The notes under the pieces are model-generated. The model saw only the letters and a list, made by a program, of their open reading frames with translations. It did not search any database and was not told the origin of the DNA. Both the position numbers and the translations under genes were made by a program. From Leptospiraceae bacterium (GTDB taxonomy: Bacteria > Spirochaetota > Leptospiria > Leptospirales > Leptospiraceae), in contig JADJFV010000007.1 of NCBI GenBank assembly GCA_016708435.1, forward strand, positions 214,879 through 278,878: a stretch of 64,000 nucleotides of DNA, given 5' to 3'. Below, piece by piece: positions 35,572 through 44,823 of the stretch (position 1 is the stretch's first letter; the number at the start of each line of letters is the position of its first letter).

Positions 35572-38262
35572 TTAGAGTTTTCTTGCGATTGAGTTGATCT
35601 CGTATACTTCGATTTCGTCGCCGACTACAAAGTCGTTGAATCCATCTACTAAGATACCGCATTCAAATCCTGTTAATACTTCGGAGACATCGTCTTTCAC
35701 ACGTTTGAGTGATTTTAACTTGCCGTCGAAGATAACAACGTTATCCCGCACAACTCGAATGAGGTTGTTCTTTTGAATCTTACCGGATGTAACCATACAA
35801 CCAGCAATGTTTCCAACTTTAGAGATTTTGAATATATCTCTGATTTCAAGCTTACCAACGTTCTTCTCAACTTTTTCAGGTTCAAGAAGTCCTTCCATTG
35901 CAGCCTTGATTTCATTTACTACATCGTAAATGATACTGTAGTATTTAATCTGAACGCCTTCTTTATCGGCGAGCGCCAAAGTTCTTGGATTCGCACGAAC
36001 ATGGAAACCTACCACGAGAGCGTTAGACGCAGATGCAAGCATAACGTCAGTATCCACAATCGCACCAGTTCCAGCATGAATCACGTTTAGTTTCACATCA
36101 CCGGTAGAGAGTTTCTCGAGAGACTCTTTGATTGCCTCAGCAGAACCACGAACGTCAGTCTTGATAATAATCTTGAGTTCTTTGAGTCCACCCTGAGAAA
36201 TAATTTCGTTCATGTTGTCTAAAGTTACTTTGATAACTGTGGAAGCCTGTCCGATACGTTGGTATTCTTTTCTGTGTTGAGAAATATTTCTAGCTTCTTT
36301 CTCATCACGGATAACGTCAAACGGATCTCCTGCATCAGGCACGGCTTCAAGACCTGTCACAAGAACAGGAGAAGAAGGATCTGCAAATTGCATTTGATGA
36401 CCATGATCGTTATACATAGCACGCACGCGACCGGAATGAACACCTGCTAAGAATGGATCTCCAATTCTTAGAGTTCCATTTTGAATAAGAACAGTAGCCA
36501 CAGCGCCACGACCCGGATCTAGTTTTGCTTCGATGATAGTTCCCTTGGCAATTCTATTTGGATTTGCTTTTAAGGTTAACATCTCAGACTGAATGAGAAT
36601 CATTTCGAGAAGTTTATCAATTCCGATATTTTCACGAGCAGAGATTTTACAAATGATAGTTTTACCACCCCACTCTTCTGGAAGTAAATCCAAGTTTGTG
36701 AGTTCTTGAAGCACTTTATCCACGTTAGCCGCAGGTAAATCAATTTTGTTAATAGCAACAATAATAGGAACATCGGCTGCCTTAGCGTGATTCACCGCTT
36801 CTACGGTTTGCGGCTTAACACCGTCATCCGCAGCAACAACTAACACTACAATATCAGTAATCGAAGCACCACGAGCCCGCATAGAGGTAAATGCTTCGTG
36901 ACCTGGAGTATCTAAGAAAGTAATCACACCGCGAGGAGTTGCCACTTGGTAAGCACCAATGTGCTGTGTAATTCCACCGGATTCTGTATCAATGACAGCA
37001 CTCTTACGAATGGTATCGAGTAACTTTGTTTTACCGTGATCGACGTGACCCATGATAGTAACAACAGGCGGACGATTGATATAATCCTCTGGAGAATCTT
37101 TTTCTTCCTGGATGACTGTTTCTTCATATAAAGAAACAATCTTAACTGCACAACCATACTCGTCTGCGAGTAGAATAGCTGTATCGCTATCAATTACGTT
37201 ATTGATTGTAACCATCATACCCATTTTCATGAGCTTAGCGATTACATCCCCTGGTTTTAGGTTTAATTTTTTAGCAAGCTCACCAACTTGAACATTTTCC
37301 ATAATGGAAATTTCTTTTGGGACGGTAGTTCCTGACATTGGAATACCTTGTTGCTTTTTATACATTTGCTTAAAGAATTTGCTATTCTCTTGAGAGCGGT
37401 CATTCGCTTTGTCACGATTTCTATCGAATGTGCTACCTGGAATATTTCTTTTGCGACTAGCAGATATTCCTGAAGTTGCTGCATCTTTTGTGATATCTAA
37501 AGAACTTTGCCCAAATCCGCCCTGTCCACTTCCACCACTTCCCTGTCCCGGTCTTGGAGGATAAGGACGATTGCCCCCACTACCTTGTTGTCCTGGTCCA
37601 CCGGGTCTCGGAGGATACGGTCTTGGAGGATAAGGACGATTGCCCCCACCACCTTGCTGTCCCTGTCCACCGGGTCTTGGAGGATAAGGGCGATTGCCCC
37701 CACCACCTTGTGAAGAGTCACGATTTGTCTGTTGACCCCCGACTGGTTTTTGTGGTCTGGAAACGATTGGGTTTCTATCGCCTGTTCTTACTGGATAAAC
37801 GGGATTAACAGACTGTCTCTGATTGCCCTGGTTACCTTGATTAGAACCTTGATTAAAATTTTGCTGCTGATTTTGATGATAAGAAGGTTGTTTCTTCTGT
37901 TCATGATGAGTCGTTTGAGTGGAATGAGATTCGGTGTGCTCTTTTTCTTTCTCTTTCTCTTTTTCCTTATTAACAGACTCAGGAACATTTCTATTTACAA
38001 TGATTCTGGCATTTGATTCATCGGTGGGTCGAACAAATGGCTTTGGAGCAAGTTGCTGCCTTTCATTTTCTTCTTTTACTAGAACGTCCAAATCCTTCTT
38101 AGGTTTTGGCGAAGCCGATACGTTCGATGTAGTTGTATCAGCAATAGGAGAAGGTTTTCTCTTAATCACAATTTTTTTGTGAGAAGAATCTTGTCCTTGC
38201 AGAAGCTTATCTTTGATTGATTTGTTATCTTTTTTTTCTTCCATAATTTCTTTGCCACTCAT
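35572..38262 (-). CDS. infB: Translation initiation factor IF-2
   Basis: IF-2 is the GTPase that loads fMet-tRNA on the 30S subunit. The 896-residue protein has a long disordered N-terminal region (about 1-280) with tandem NRPYPPRPG units and Gly-Gln runs, an IF2_N domain (about 325-375), and a G domain with GHVDHGKTK (about 405), DTPGHEAF (about 452) and NKID (about 505). The C-terminal domains II-IV follow. The DNA coding the PYPPRPG units is itself tandemly repeated (about 37550-37720). Confidence 0.97.
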   Translation of the reverse strand: MSGKEIMEEKKDNKSIKDKLLQGQDSSHKKIVIKRKPSPIADTTTSNVSASPKPKKDLDVLVKEENERQQLAPKPFVRPTDESNARIIVNRNVPESVNKEKEKEKEKEHTESHSTQTTHHEQKKQPSYHQNQQQNFNQGSNQGNQGNQRQSVNPVYPVRTGDRNPIVSRPQKPVGGQQTNRDSSQGGGGNRPYPPRPGGQGQQGGGGNRPYPPRPYPPRPGGPGQQGSGGNRPYPPRPGQGSGGSGQGGFGQSSLDITKDAATSGISASRKRNIPGSTFDRNRDKANDRSQENSKFFKQMYKKQQGIPMSGTTVPKEISIMENVQVGELAKKLNLKPGDVIAKLMKMGMMVTINNVIDSDTAILLADEYGCAVKIVSLYEETVIQEEKDSPEDYINRPPVVTIMGHVDHGKTKLLDTIRKSAVIDTESGGITQHIGAYQVATPRGVITFLDTPGHEAFTSMRARGASITDIVVLVVAADDGVKPQTVEAVNHAKAADVPIIVAINKIDLPAANVDKVLQELTNLDLLPEEWGGKTIICKISARENIGIDKLLEMILIQSEMLTLKANPNRIAKGTIIEAKLDPGRGAVATVLIQNGTLRIGDPFLAGVHSGRVRAMYNDHGHQMQFADPSSPVLVTGLEAVPDAGDPFDVIRDEKEARNISQHRKEYQRIGQASTVIKVTLDNMNEIISQGGLKELKIIIKTDVRGSAEAIKESLEKLSTGDVKLNVIHAGTGAIVDTDVMLASASNALVVGFHVRANPRTLALADKEGVQIKYYSIIYDVVNEIKAAMEGLLEPEKVEKNVGKLEIRDIFKISKVGNIAGCMVTSGKIQKNNLIRVVRDNVVIFDGKLKSLKRVKDDVSEVLTGFECGILVDGFNDFVVGDEIEVYEINSIARKL

Positions 38263-38289
38263 AAATAGAGTGCCAGCGGTTTAGCCTGC

Positions 38290-39669
38290 TTAGCCCTCCT
38301 CTACAAATTCTACTGACTCAGAAAGAAGTCTTAGAATTTGCTCCGAAGTTGTCAATCCAACACCCGGAATCTTGGCAAGATCTTCCGACTGCATTTCGAT
38401 AAGTGTTTCTACATCATTTACTCCACCACTTTGTAAGAGACTAATTACACGAGAAGTTAAACCAGGAATTTCACTTAAAGGAGTTCCCTTTGAGTCGTCT
38501 TCCGATTCAACCGCTTTTGAATGGGTTGCTACATGATTATTAAATAGTTTATCCAATCTATCACGAGCTTCTGGAGAAGTCATGTCTTCGTTGTATTGCG
38601 AAACAGATTTGATATCAATTTTAAATTGGCAAAGCTGAACGGCTAATTTAACATTAGACCCACTAGAACCAATGGCAAGAGAAAGAGAATCGTCAGGAAC
38701 AATAACCAAAGCTTCGCGGTTATCATGATCGACTCTTACTTCTACCGGCTTAGCAGGAGAAATTGCATTTGTAATAAATTCGGAAGGGTTGTCGGAGTAT
38801 TGGATAATGTCGATTCGCTCATTGCCAAGTTCACGAACGATAGATTGAATTCGAACACCTTTCATACCAACACAAGCACCAACAGGATCAATATCGCTTC
38901 GTGTTCCGCGAACTACGATCTTAGTTCTTACTGACGGCAAACGAGCAATATCCACAATCTGGACAAGTCCATCATAGATTTCAGGAATTTCCATCTCAAA
39001 TAATTTCTTAACAAAGTCACCGGAAGCACGGGAAAGTGTGATTACAAGACCGGTGTCTCTAAATTTATCTTTGCGAAGCTCTACACGGGAGATAATAGCT
39101 TTTAGTCTATCACCTGCTTTGTATTTTTCGCCGGGGTTTTGCTCTTTCTTGGGCATAACGCCTTCTACTTTACCAAGATCAATACTCATAGTGTCTTTGT
39201 TAATCCATCTCTGGAAATAACCATGAGTCAATTCCCCTTCTTTGACTTTGTATTCATTGAATAATAGCTCTCGCTCCATTTCTTTCAATTTTTGAAAGAC
39301 CATCTGGCGAGCTTGATTAGAAACGATACGCGATAGTTCTATTGGTTTTTCTTTGAATTGGACTGTTCCACCAATTTCAGCATTTGCATCTATTGCTTTT
39401 GCCTTAGCAAGAGAAATTTCAAAAGGAGAATCACTAGTAGCTTCTACAACCTTCTTAGGAACTACAATGACAACTTCATTTTTTTCACTGAACTCAACAT
39501 TTACATCTGCATCACTGCTTACTTCAAGACCTAACTTCTTTTTATAAGCTCCCACTAGAGAGTCTTTAATTATATTCAAGACAGAGTCTTTAGAAAGACC
39601 TTTGTCAGAACAAAATTGTTGAATTGCTTCAAATAGATTCGTTTCGTTGTTTACTTGTTTCGTTGCCAT
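38290..39669 (-). CDS. nusA: Transcription factor NusA
   Basis: NusA binds RNA polymerase and controls pausing, termination and antitermination. The order is an N-terminal RNAP-binding domain (about 1-130), S1 domain (about 135-205), two KH domains (about 210-350, GMKGVRIQSIVRELG and IGSSGSNVKLAVQL) and a C-terminal helix-hairpin-helix segment (about 390-455, IPGVGLTTSEQIL). 459 residues. It lies between rimP and infB in the common rimP-nusA-infB-rbfA-truB-rpsO-pnp order. Confidence 0.97.
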   Translation of the reverse strand: MATKQVNNETNLFEAIQQFCSDKGLSKDSVLNIIKDSLVGAYKKKLGLEVSSDADVNVEFSEKNEVVIVVPKKVVEATSDSPFEISLAKAKAIDANAEIGGTVQFKEKPIELSRIVSNQARQMVFQKLKEMERELLFNEYKVKEGELTHGYFQRWINKDTMSIDLGKVEGVMPKKEQNPGEKYKAGDRLKAIISRVELRKDKFRDTGLVITLSRASGDFVKKLFEMEIPEIYDGLVQIVDIARLPSVRTKIVVRGTRSDIDPVGACVGMKGVRIQSIVRELGNERIDIIQYSDNPSEFITNAISPAKPVEVRVDHDNREALVIVPDDSLSLAIGSSGSNVKLAVQLCQFKIDIKSVSQYNEDMTSPEARDRLDKLFNNHVATHSKAVESEDDSKGTPLSEIPGLTSRVISLLQSGGVNDVETLIEMQSEDLAKIPGVGLTTSEQILRLLSESVEFVEEG

Positions 39670-39670
39670 A

Positions 39671-40153
39671 TTAAAATTTAATGTATAAATTACCTTTTAA
39701 AATATCGTTCTTATCCAAACTAATTTTTTCACCTAACAACCTTTTACTTTTATGGTTCAAAGGCTCTAGAGTTACAACAGTGCCGTCAAATGCTAAGATT
39801 TGAAAGACATTATTCACTTTCTTACCTTTTTCCAAATAAAAAATCTTCACAGGCACATTTAGAAACCTACCCAGATCTTCTGGTAGTCTAAGTTCCCTCT
39901 CTGCCCCTGCTGATGAAACCTGAATTGTATAATTTTCTTGCCCATGTGCAGTCTCAAGAAAATCGCCAAGTCGTCTTGAAACTTTTTCGCAGTCCGTTAT
40001 AGAAACCGAACCCCTTGGGTCTTGGAGATTATCCAGATTAATCTCAATTAGAAAATGGTCATTGGCTGCTTGTACTTCTAAGGAATACAATTGAATTGGA
40101 TGTTCAATTATAGTAGATAATACTTCCTTAATCTCAGACTCTGTTAATGCCAA
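39671..40153 (-). CDS. rimP: Ribosome maturation factor RimP
   Basis: RimP assists 30S assembly. The 160-residue protein shows the family's N-terminal alpha/beta domain with ITDCEKVSRRLGDFLE (about 53-68) and the GAERELRLPEDLGRFL region (about 87-102) leading to the C-terminal SH3-like domain. It heads the nusA-infB operon with a one-base gap to nusA. Confidence 0.93.
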   Translation of the reverse strand: MALTESEIKEVLSTIIEHPIQLYSLEVQAANDHFLIEINLDNLQDPRGSVSITDCEKVSRRLGDFLETAHGQENYTIQVSSAGAERELRLPEDLGRFLNVPVKIFYLEKGKKVNNVFQILAFDGTVVTLEPLNHKSKRLLGEKISLDKNDILKGNLYIKF

Positions 40154-40177
40154 TAATAAACCTTTTCTCCAGACAAC

Positions 40178-40219
40178 TTTTAACCTGATTCAAAAATAAT
40201 GAACTAAGGCAGGTTAAAA
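40178..40219. promoter_or_regulatory. 10-bp inverted repeat upstream of rimP
   Basis: TTTTAACCTG (40178-40187) and CAGGTTAAAA (40210-40219) form a perfect 10-bp inverted repeat with a 22-base loop, 25 bases upstream of the rimP start. It could be an operator or a leader hairpin for the nusA operon. No T run follows it. Confidence 0.4.
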
Positions 40220-40289
40220 TTTCACATTAAAAAGGTAGGCTAGGCTGTAAAGTAAAAAATATTTTTGTTCAGTTTCCTTTTAGAATCCT

Positions 40290-40402
40290 CTCACTCCTCT
40301 CCGGTCTAGGAACGGTTTCTTCTCCGGTTCAAGTATAGGTTGCTAGGGCAATTTGACCCGCACAACCACCGAAGATATAAGCGGAGCTAGACCGGAGGTG
40401 AG
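40290..40402. ncRNA. Structured intergenic hairpin, candidate non-coding RNA
   Basis: This 113-base region folds on either strand into one long nested hairpin. The outer stem CTCAC...CCT with AGG...GTGAG has small bulges, followed by CCGGTCTAG (40301-40309) with CTAGACCGG (40387-40395), CTCCG (40322-40326) with CGGAG (40382-40386), GGTTG (40338-40342) with CAACC (40363-40367), and an apical GGG/CCC. It is richer in GC than the flanks. It matches no RNA I recognise (not SRP, 6S or tmRNA). It could also be a mobile hairpin or a terminator of the nuclease gene. Confidence 0.4.
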
Positions 40403-40430
40403 TTATGGACGGGTAAAAGGATGGGTTTTC

Positions 40431-41234
40431 CTACCCCTTCTTACAACCGCGAGGGATAAGCCAGGAGGATTTGAGCTTTCTAGTGCGAGCGTCTCCTGTG
40501 ACCGGGATTTTCATGCCGGTGATTTCTTCGATATTGGCGACTGTGGTGAGGTATTCGTCTAGATTCTTACGTTTTGCTTCCTGGCTATTGGGGATTATCC
40601 ACGCGATTACTTCGTCTTTACCGCGGATGATTACTTTCCAGAATGCGTCGGGTGTTCTGACTCCATGGGATTCTACAAAATAATCGTCTTCTGTATTGTC
40701 TCCCCAAATCACACCGCCCAGGATAAGCAATTCATCAATATCGCGGTAACACTCTGTTATCTCCTCAGTCAATAGCCAGGCTCCTCGATTCATTCCCGCT
40801 GCTTGTGGTAGGATATTGGTCATATAATTGCTTTGTTTAATTGCGACAGCGGAGAAATCCATATGATTCGCAGGAACTTGGTGACCACGATCGTATTTTT
40901 TCCCATAGGTCTTTCCATTTTTTTGTTGGCAATCTTTCGGAACATCGGGGTCTAGTGTAAATTTTTCCTCGCGAGGTTCATTCCCATTATCTCTCTGTGC
41001 ATTGTAGCGAAATTTTACCGCCGCTCTTTCTTTGCAATCGAGCCAAAGAGTAAAACCTTCGTAGTGTTTTTCGAGTAGCTGATCTTCTATTCCTTCAGTT
41101 TCGCTTTTAGGAGGCTCAACAGGAACGTTAGACGGAATCGAATTTGGAATTGGAACGGTTTTTCTTTGCGGCTCTGCACAGGCAGTAAGTAAAAAAGCGA
41201 GAAGAGAGAACGAAAGAAGAGTTTTCATTTTCAT
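40431..41234 (-). CDS. Secreted DNA/RNA non-specific endonuclease, lipoprotein
   Basis: The 267-residue protein has a lipoprotein signal (LLSFSLLAFLLTACAEP, Cys at about 19) and a NUC1-type beta-beta-alpha-metal nuclease domain. The catalytic motif YDRGHQVPANHMD (about 113-125; His is the general base) and the metal-binding Asn in MTNILPQ are present. It should cleave DNA and RNA outside the cytoplasm, for nutrient scavenging or defence. No immunity-type partner gene is adjacent. A surface position would avoid the chromosome. Confidence 0.88.
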   Translation of the reverse strand: MKMKTLLSFSLLAFLLTACAEPQRKTVPIPNSIPSNVPVEPPKSETEGIEDQLLEKHYEGFTLWLDCKERAAVKFRYNAQRDNGNEPREEKFTLDPDVPKDCQQKNGKTYGKKYDRGHQVPANHMDFSAVAIKQSNYMTNILPQAAGMNRGAWLLTEEITECYRDIDELLILGGVIWGDNTEDDYFVESHGVRTPDAFWKVIIRGKDEVIAWIIPNSQEAKRKNLDEYLTTVANIEEITGMKIPVTGDARTRKLKSSWLIPRGCKKG

Positions 41235-41271
41235 AGTTATTTCCAGTATTTATTGAATTATAGTAATGCTT

Positions 41272-42810
41272 TTACAACTTTTCATATTCAAAGTTTGTGA
41301 TGTTACGTGTGTCGCGAGAAAATTCTACGCCGATTAAATAGATTTCTTTTTGATTTGGTAAAATGTATTTTTCGTAGTATTTTTTTTCTTTGATTTGCGC
41401 AAGGGCGGAGCCTGTTTGTGTTAGTTCGATGACTTTGAATTCTATCACATAAACTTTTCCAGCATAGAATACAGTCATATCCACTTGCCCGTTGTTTGTC
41501 ACATCTTCTGTTCTTACATCAAGACCGATTGCAGTAAAATAGCAATAGAAAATAGATGCATAATACCCTTCGTAATTAGCAATTGTATTATTTCTATACC
41601 AATCATGTGGAATAGAAGCATAGAAGGAATAGAAAATATTCTTTAACTCTGCTAAATCATTTTTCTTTAGAGCTTCGTAAAAGGCAAATTTGATTTTGTT
41701 TGTTTTCTTCCCAATATTTGAAATAGAGCTTAGGATAATAGATGTTAAACTCATCTTGACTTCCATATTCGGAAATCCCAATGTATAAATAATTTCTTCT
41801 AAGACTCTTTCTTTTTTTACAATTGTTAAATAGCCAGTCTGAAAGAGTAACACTTCTAGCTCAATGCTATCTACATCAAAAGCTCCCATTTCTTCCTGAG
41901 TAACCTGAATATGCTCCATATTAATTGCATTGTATTGATTCTCTTTAATTAATTCGAGGAGAAAAGAGGGATTACCCGTTTCAAACCAGTAATTTTTAAA
42001 TTCTTTACTGTCTAAATACAAAAGGATATCAAAAGGATTATAAACTTTATCTCCTAGAAAATTGTAACCATTGTACCATTGCTTCAAATCTTCTCTGTTT
42101 ACATCTAAAAGCATTTCATCAAAGACAGATAATTCTTTTTCTGTATAGCCGCAGATTGTCGCATAACGTTCATCTAGAGTAATATCTTGAAGATTATTCA
42201 GTCCACTAAAAAGATTCACCTTCGAAAACTTGGAAACTCCTGTAATAAAAACAAATTTGATAAATGCATCGGCTCCCTTAATCACGGAGTAAATATTTCG
42301 AAGACCATCGCGCATCTCTCTTGCTACTTCTTTATTTGCAATATTATCTAGAATTGGTTTATCATATTCATCTACAAGGATCACCACTTTCTCGGAATAT
42401 TTTTGTTCGAGTCCCATAATGAGTTCTCTAAATCTTCCAGAGATAGTTTCATTTTTTAATTCGATAGATTCTTTTTCGCAGTGCTCTCTGAGTATTTCAC
42501 CAATCACAATATCTAAAATATTTTTGTCTCGAAGAACTCCACTACCGAAGTCGATACGAATCACGGGATATTTTTTATTCCAATTCCAGTTTTCTTCTAA
42601 ATAGAGCCCTTTGAATAATTCTTTATTCCCTAAGAAAGCTTCCCTTAGAGTATCCAAAAAAAGACTCTTTCCAAACCTCCGTGGGCGAGACAGAAAATAG
42701 TATTTTCCAGCCTCCACAAGATTAGAGAGAACTTTTGTTTTATCTACATAATAGTATTTTTCCTGAATGATTTCGGAAAATGTCTGAATCCCGATTGGAA
42801 GTTTCTTCAC
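41272..42810 (-). CDS. AAA-ATPase-like protein with PD-(D/E)XK nuclease domain
   Basis: The 512-residue protein matches the AAA-ATPase_like plus PDDEXK_9 (DUF1703) architecture. The N-terminal half has a Walker A variant SRPRRFGKSLFLD (about 38-50) and Walker B VVILVDEYDKPIL (about 142-154). The C-terminal nuclease-like core has NNGQVDMTVFYAGKVYVIEFKV, with the D-(x)n-ExK residues (about 432-453). Such genes are numerous in some anaerobes and spirochaetes and their biological role is unclear. Alone on its strand, with repeat-derived hairpins upstream. Confidence 0.88.
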   Translation of the reverse strand: MKKLPIGIQTFSEIIQEKYYYVDKTKVLSNLVEAGKYYFLSRPRRFGKSLFLDTLREAFLGNKELFKGLYLEENWNWNKKYPVIRIDFGSGVLRDKNILDIVIGEILREHCEKESIELKNETISGRFRELIMGLEQKYSEKVVILVDEYDKPILDNIANKEVAREMRDGLRNIYSVIKGADAFIKFVFITGVSKFSKVNLFSGLNNLQDITLDERYATICGYTEKELSVFDEMLLDVNREDLKQWYNGYNFLGDKVYNPFDILLYLDSKEFKNYWFETGNPSFLLELIKENQYNAINMEHIQVTQEEMGAFDVDSIELEVLLFQTGYLTIVKKERVLEEIIYTLGFPNMEVKMSLTSIILSSISNIGKKTNKIKFAFYEALKKNDLAELKNIFYSFYASIPHDWYRNNTIANYEGYYASIFYCYFTAIGLDVRTEDVTNNGQVDMTVFYAGKVYVIEFKVIELTQTGSALAQIKEKKYYEKYILPNQKEIYLIGVEFSRDTRNITNFEYEKL

Positions 42811-42909
42811 AAGTTAAGAATTGATTTTTCGAGTCGTTTGTCAAGATGAAAAGATGTTTGACAACCAAAGTCGATTCTTCTTACTAATAATATTGTGAGT
42901 TTTATAGCT

Positions 42910-43127
42910 GTCATCCCCGAAATTTTCTATCGGGGATCTGTGTTACTTGATATTTATCAAACCAGTCGCAGTCAATAAATCGTTGGCAAAATCTTAACAA
43001 CAACGCACTCTGATAATAAATAGATAACCAGTAAAATGTTTTCATTCAATAAATACCAAACTTCCCCGAATCAAAACCGTTGCCATTTTTTCACAAGAGA
43101 TTCCCGATTAAAGATTTCGGGAATGAC
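42910..43127. repeat. Inverted pair of GTCATYCCCGA hairpin repeats
   Basis: A 33-base hairpin unit at 42910-42942 (GTCATCCCCGAAATTTTCTA, then TCGGGGAT) has a homologous copy at 43092-43127 in inverted orientation (minus strand GTCATTCCCGAAATCTTTAA, then TCGGGAAT). Each has 8-bp arms and a 9-base loop, and the G:C changes in the arms are compensated on both sides. Together they bracket about 220 bases with no gene, like a small BIME or MITE. The likely start codon of the next gene (43123) lies inside the right-hand copy. Confidence 0.75.
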
Positions 43128-44220
43128 AATTCTGTTAATCCTACTTCTCACCAACTGTGTCCGATTCAAGATTGACAATCTAAAACCAACCCTACTCGGA
43201 AAAATTAAAATCGGCACCGACCTAACAGAAGTCGATGGACAAATAGTAAACAACGCATTGATTAACATTCCCTTTCGAATTCCAATCAACGCAAACAGAC
43301 TATATATCACAGACTATAACAACTCCTATGTAAAAGTATACGGAAATGACGGAGACTTAGATTTTATCATTGGAAATGTGCCTTCTAAGAATAATTTAAA
43401 AATAAAAGTTCTAAATCAAAAACTGGGCAATATCGGGCTACTCGCTGTTAGCAGTGAAGATGATCTATTCATTCAAAATCGCATTTCGTCTAACGTGTCC
43501 GCGGGAGAGATTGCAAAAGAAAATAGCTTTGCAAAAAATTCAGGTTATTTCGACACAAAAGAAAAAGAAAGCATCGCCTCTTACCTACTCCATATGGATA
43601 GCAAAGGAAAAATGGTTTCTATCATCGGAGTCTCTGGAAAAAACTCAGAGCCGTTTCGCTATATTGAAAGTCTCTACGCCTTCGACAAAAACCGATTAGC
43701 CGTATATCACAAATTTGCAGAGCAGATGCAACTTAATTACTATGTAAACGATGAACTTGTAGGAACGATCAAAGAAGGAAATCTTTCCATCTTTACAGGA
43801 CCTGATTCCGTAGACTACAAAATAAAACTAGACACTATCATTCCTCATAAAGACGGCGAATACGCGTTAGTCTCTTTTAGCTTCATTGGGAAAAAAGACT
43901 CTCGTTTTAAGTTTAGAAGAATTTATAAATATGCACTAAACGCAATCGAGCCTGAAGCTCTCTTAAAAGAATTGCAATACCCTTCCGAAATTCTTTTTTC
44001 TGTCAATACGAGCAAAGAATTTTTTATCTGGGAAACAGAGAACAAGGGAGAAAGCGTTAAACTACAAGTCCACGATAAAGATGGAAATCATATCAACAAT
44101 AAACGCCTGCAATTTCCTTCTCCGCGGCTCAATTGGCGAGAGACTTATATGGATGAAAACGACAATGTATACTCTGTTAAGACAAGTGCCGGGTATTTGG
44201 AATTATACTCTTGGAATTAA
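43123..44220 (+). CDS. Hypothetical lipoprotein
   Basis: From ATG 43123 the protein begins MTILLILLLTNCVRF, a compact spirochaetal lipoprotein signal with Cys at about residue 12. The frame is open to ATG 43036, but those 29 residues precede the signal and lie partly in repeat DNA. The mature 350 residues are beta-rich and probably form propeller-like blades (RLYITDYNNSYVKVYG, KDGEYALVSFSFIG). I do not recognise a family. It starts a plus-strand cluster with the next two genes (gap 12 bases, then overlap). Confidence 0.65.
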   Translation: MTILLILLLTNCVRFKIDNLKPTLLGKIKIGTDLTEVDGQIVNNALINIPFRIPINANRLYITDYNNSYVKVYGNDGDLDFIIGNVPSKNNLKIKVLNQKLGNIGLLAVSSEDDLFIQNRISSNVSAGEIAKENSFAKNSGYFDTKEKESIASYLLHMDSKGKMVSIIGVSGKNSEPFRYIESLYAFDKNRLAVYHKFAEQMQLNYYVNDELVGTIKEGNLSIFTGPDSVDYKIKLDTIIPHKDGEYALVSFSFIGKKDSRFKFRRIYKYALNAIEPEALLKELQYPSEILFSVNTSKEFFIWETENKGESVKLQVHDKDGNHINNKRLQFPSPRLNWRETYMDENDNVYSVKTSAGYLELYSWN

Positions 44221-44232
44221 AGGATAGATAAA

Positions 44233-44823
44233 ATGGGAAGCGGATACCACTCAAGATCACCGGAAGAGCTAAGACAATACTTAGATAGCTTCAATCTAAA
44301 ATCTAAAAAAAAGCCTTTGATGCAATATATCATCCTGGCGAACATCATCGGAATAATGTTTGTATTGTTTGTAATCTTTCAAGATCAAAATTTGAGCTCT
44401 ACTTTTAAACCGTCCAATAAAATCCAGGTTGAAGAACTAGAAGCCTACTTTACTCGTTCCAACGAATCAAGCCCTGAATCAACTAGCTATTTTCTATTTG
44501 TAAAAAACACTACCACGGCGGATAACGCATTTCCGAAAGCAGATATGCGAGTTGTATTGACTCTTACAACAGAAGAAAAAGAAGAATGTCTACAAAAGAA
44601 ATACGAATTGCCGATTAAAAAAATTACTCCCAAGAGCACAGAATTCTTTTCTCTATTAATCGAAGAAAAAGAAATGAAAAAGACAGCTACTTGCGATACA
44701 TTCTTTCACCGCAAAAAGAAAAAAGCCTTCACAGAATTATTCACAAAAGGTAATAGCAAATTTACCCCTGATTTAAACCTAATCTACAAAGACCAAATTT
44801 ATAGGATGAGTATACCCAATTGA
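44233..44823 (+). CDS. Hypothetical single-pass membrane protein
   Basis: The 196-residue protein has a basic cytoplasmic N-terminus, one TM segment (about 31-49, IILANIIGIMFVLFVIF) and an extracytoplasmic domain with three cysteines. No family recognised. A ribosome site AAAGGATAGAT precedes the ATG. Its TGA overlaps the TTG start of the acyltransferase gene, so expression is linked to that gene; a role at the membrane is inference. Confidence 0.65.
   Translation: MGSGYHSRSPEELRQYLDSFNLKSKKKPLMQYIILANIIGIMFVLFVIFQDQNLSSTFKPSNKIQVEELEAYFTRSNESSPESTSYFLFVKNTTTADNAFPKADMRVVLTLTTEEKEECLQKKYELPIKKITPKSTEFFSLLIEEKEMKKTATCDTFFHRKKKKAFTELFTKGNSKFTPDLNLIYKDQIYRMSIPN

Noticed and set aside
37550..37720. 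CRISPR-like repeats
   Set aside because: These are in-frame codon repeats for NRPYPPRPG units of IF-2, with no unique spacers of constant length. No CRISPR array is seen anywhere in the window.
40290..40402. Integron attC site
   Set aside because: The hairpin looks similar at first, but the RYYYAAC and GTTRRRY simple sites are absent and there is no integrase or cassette array.
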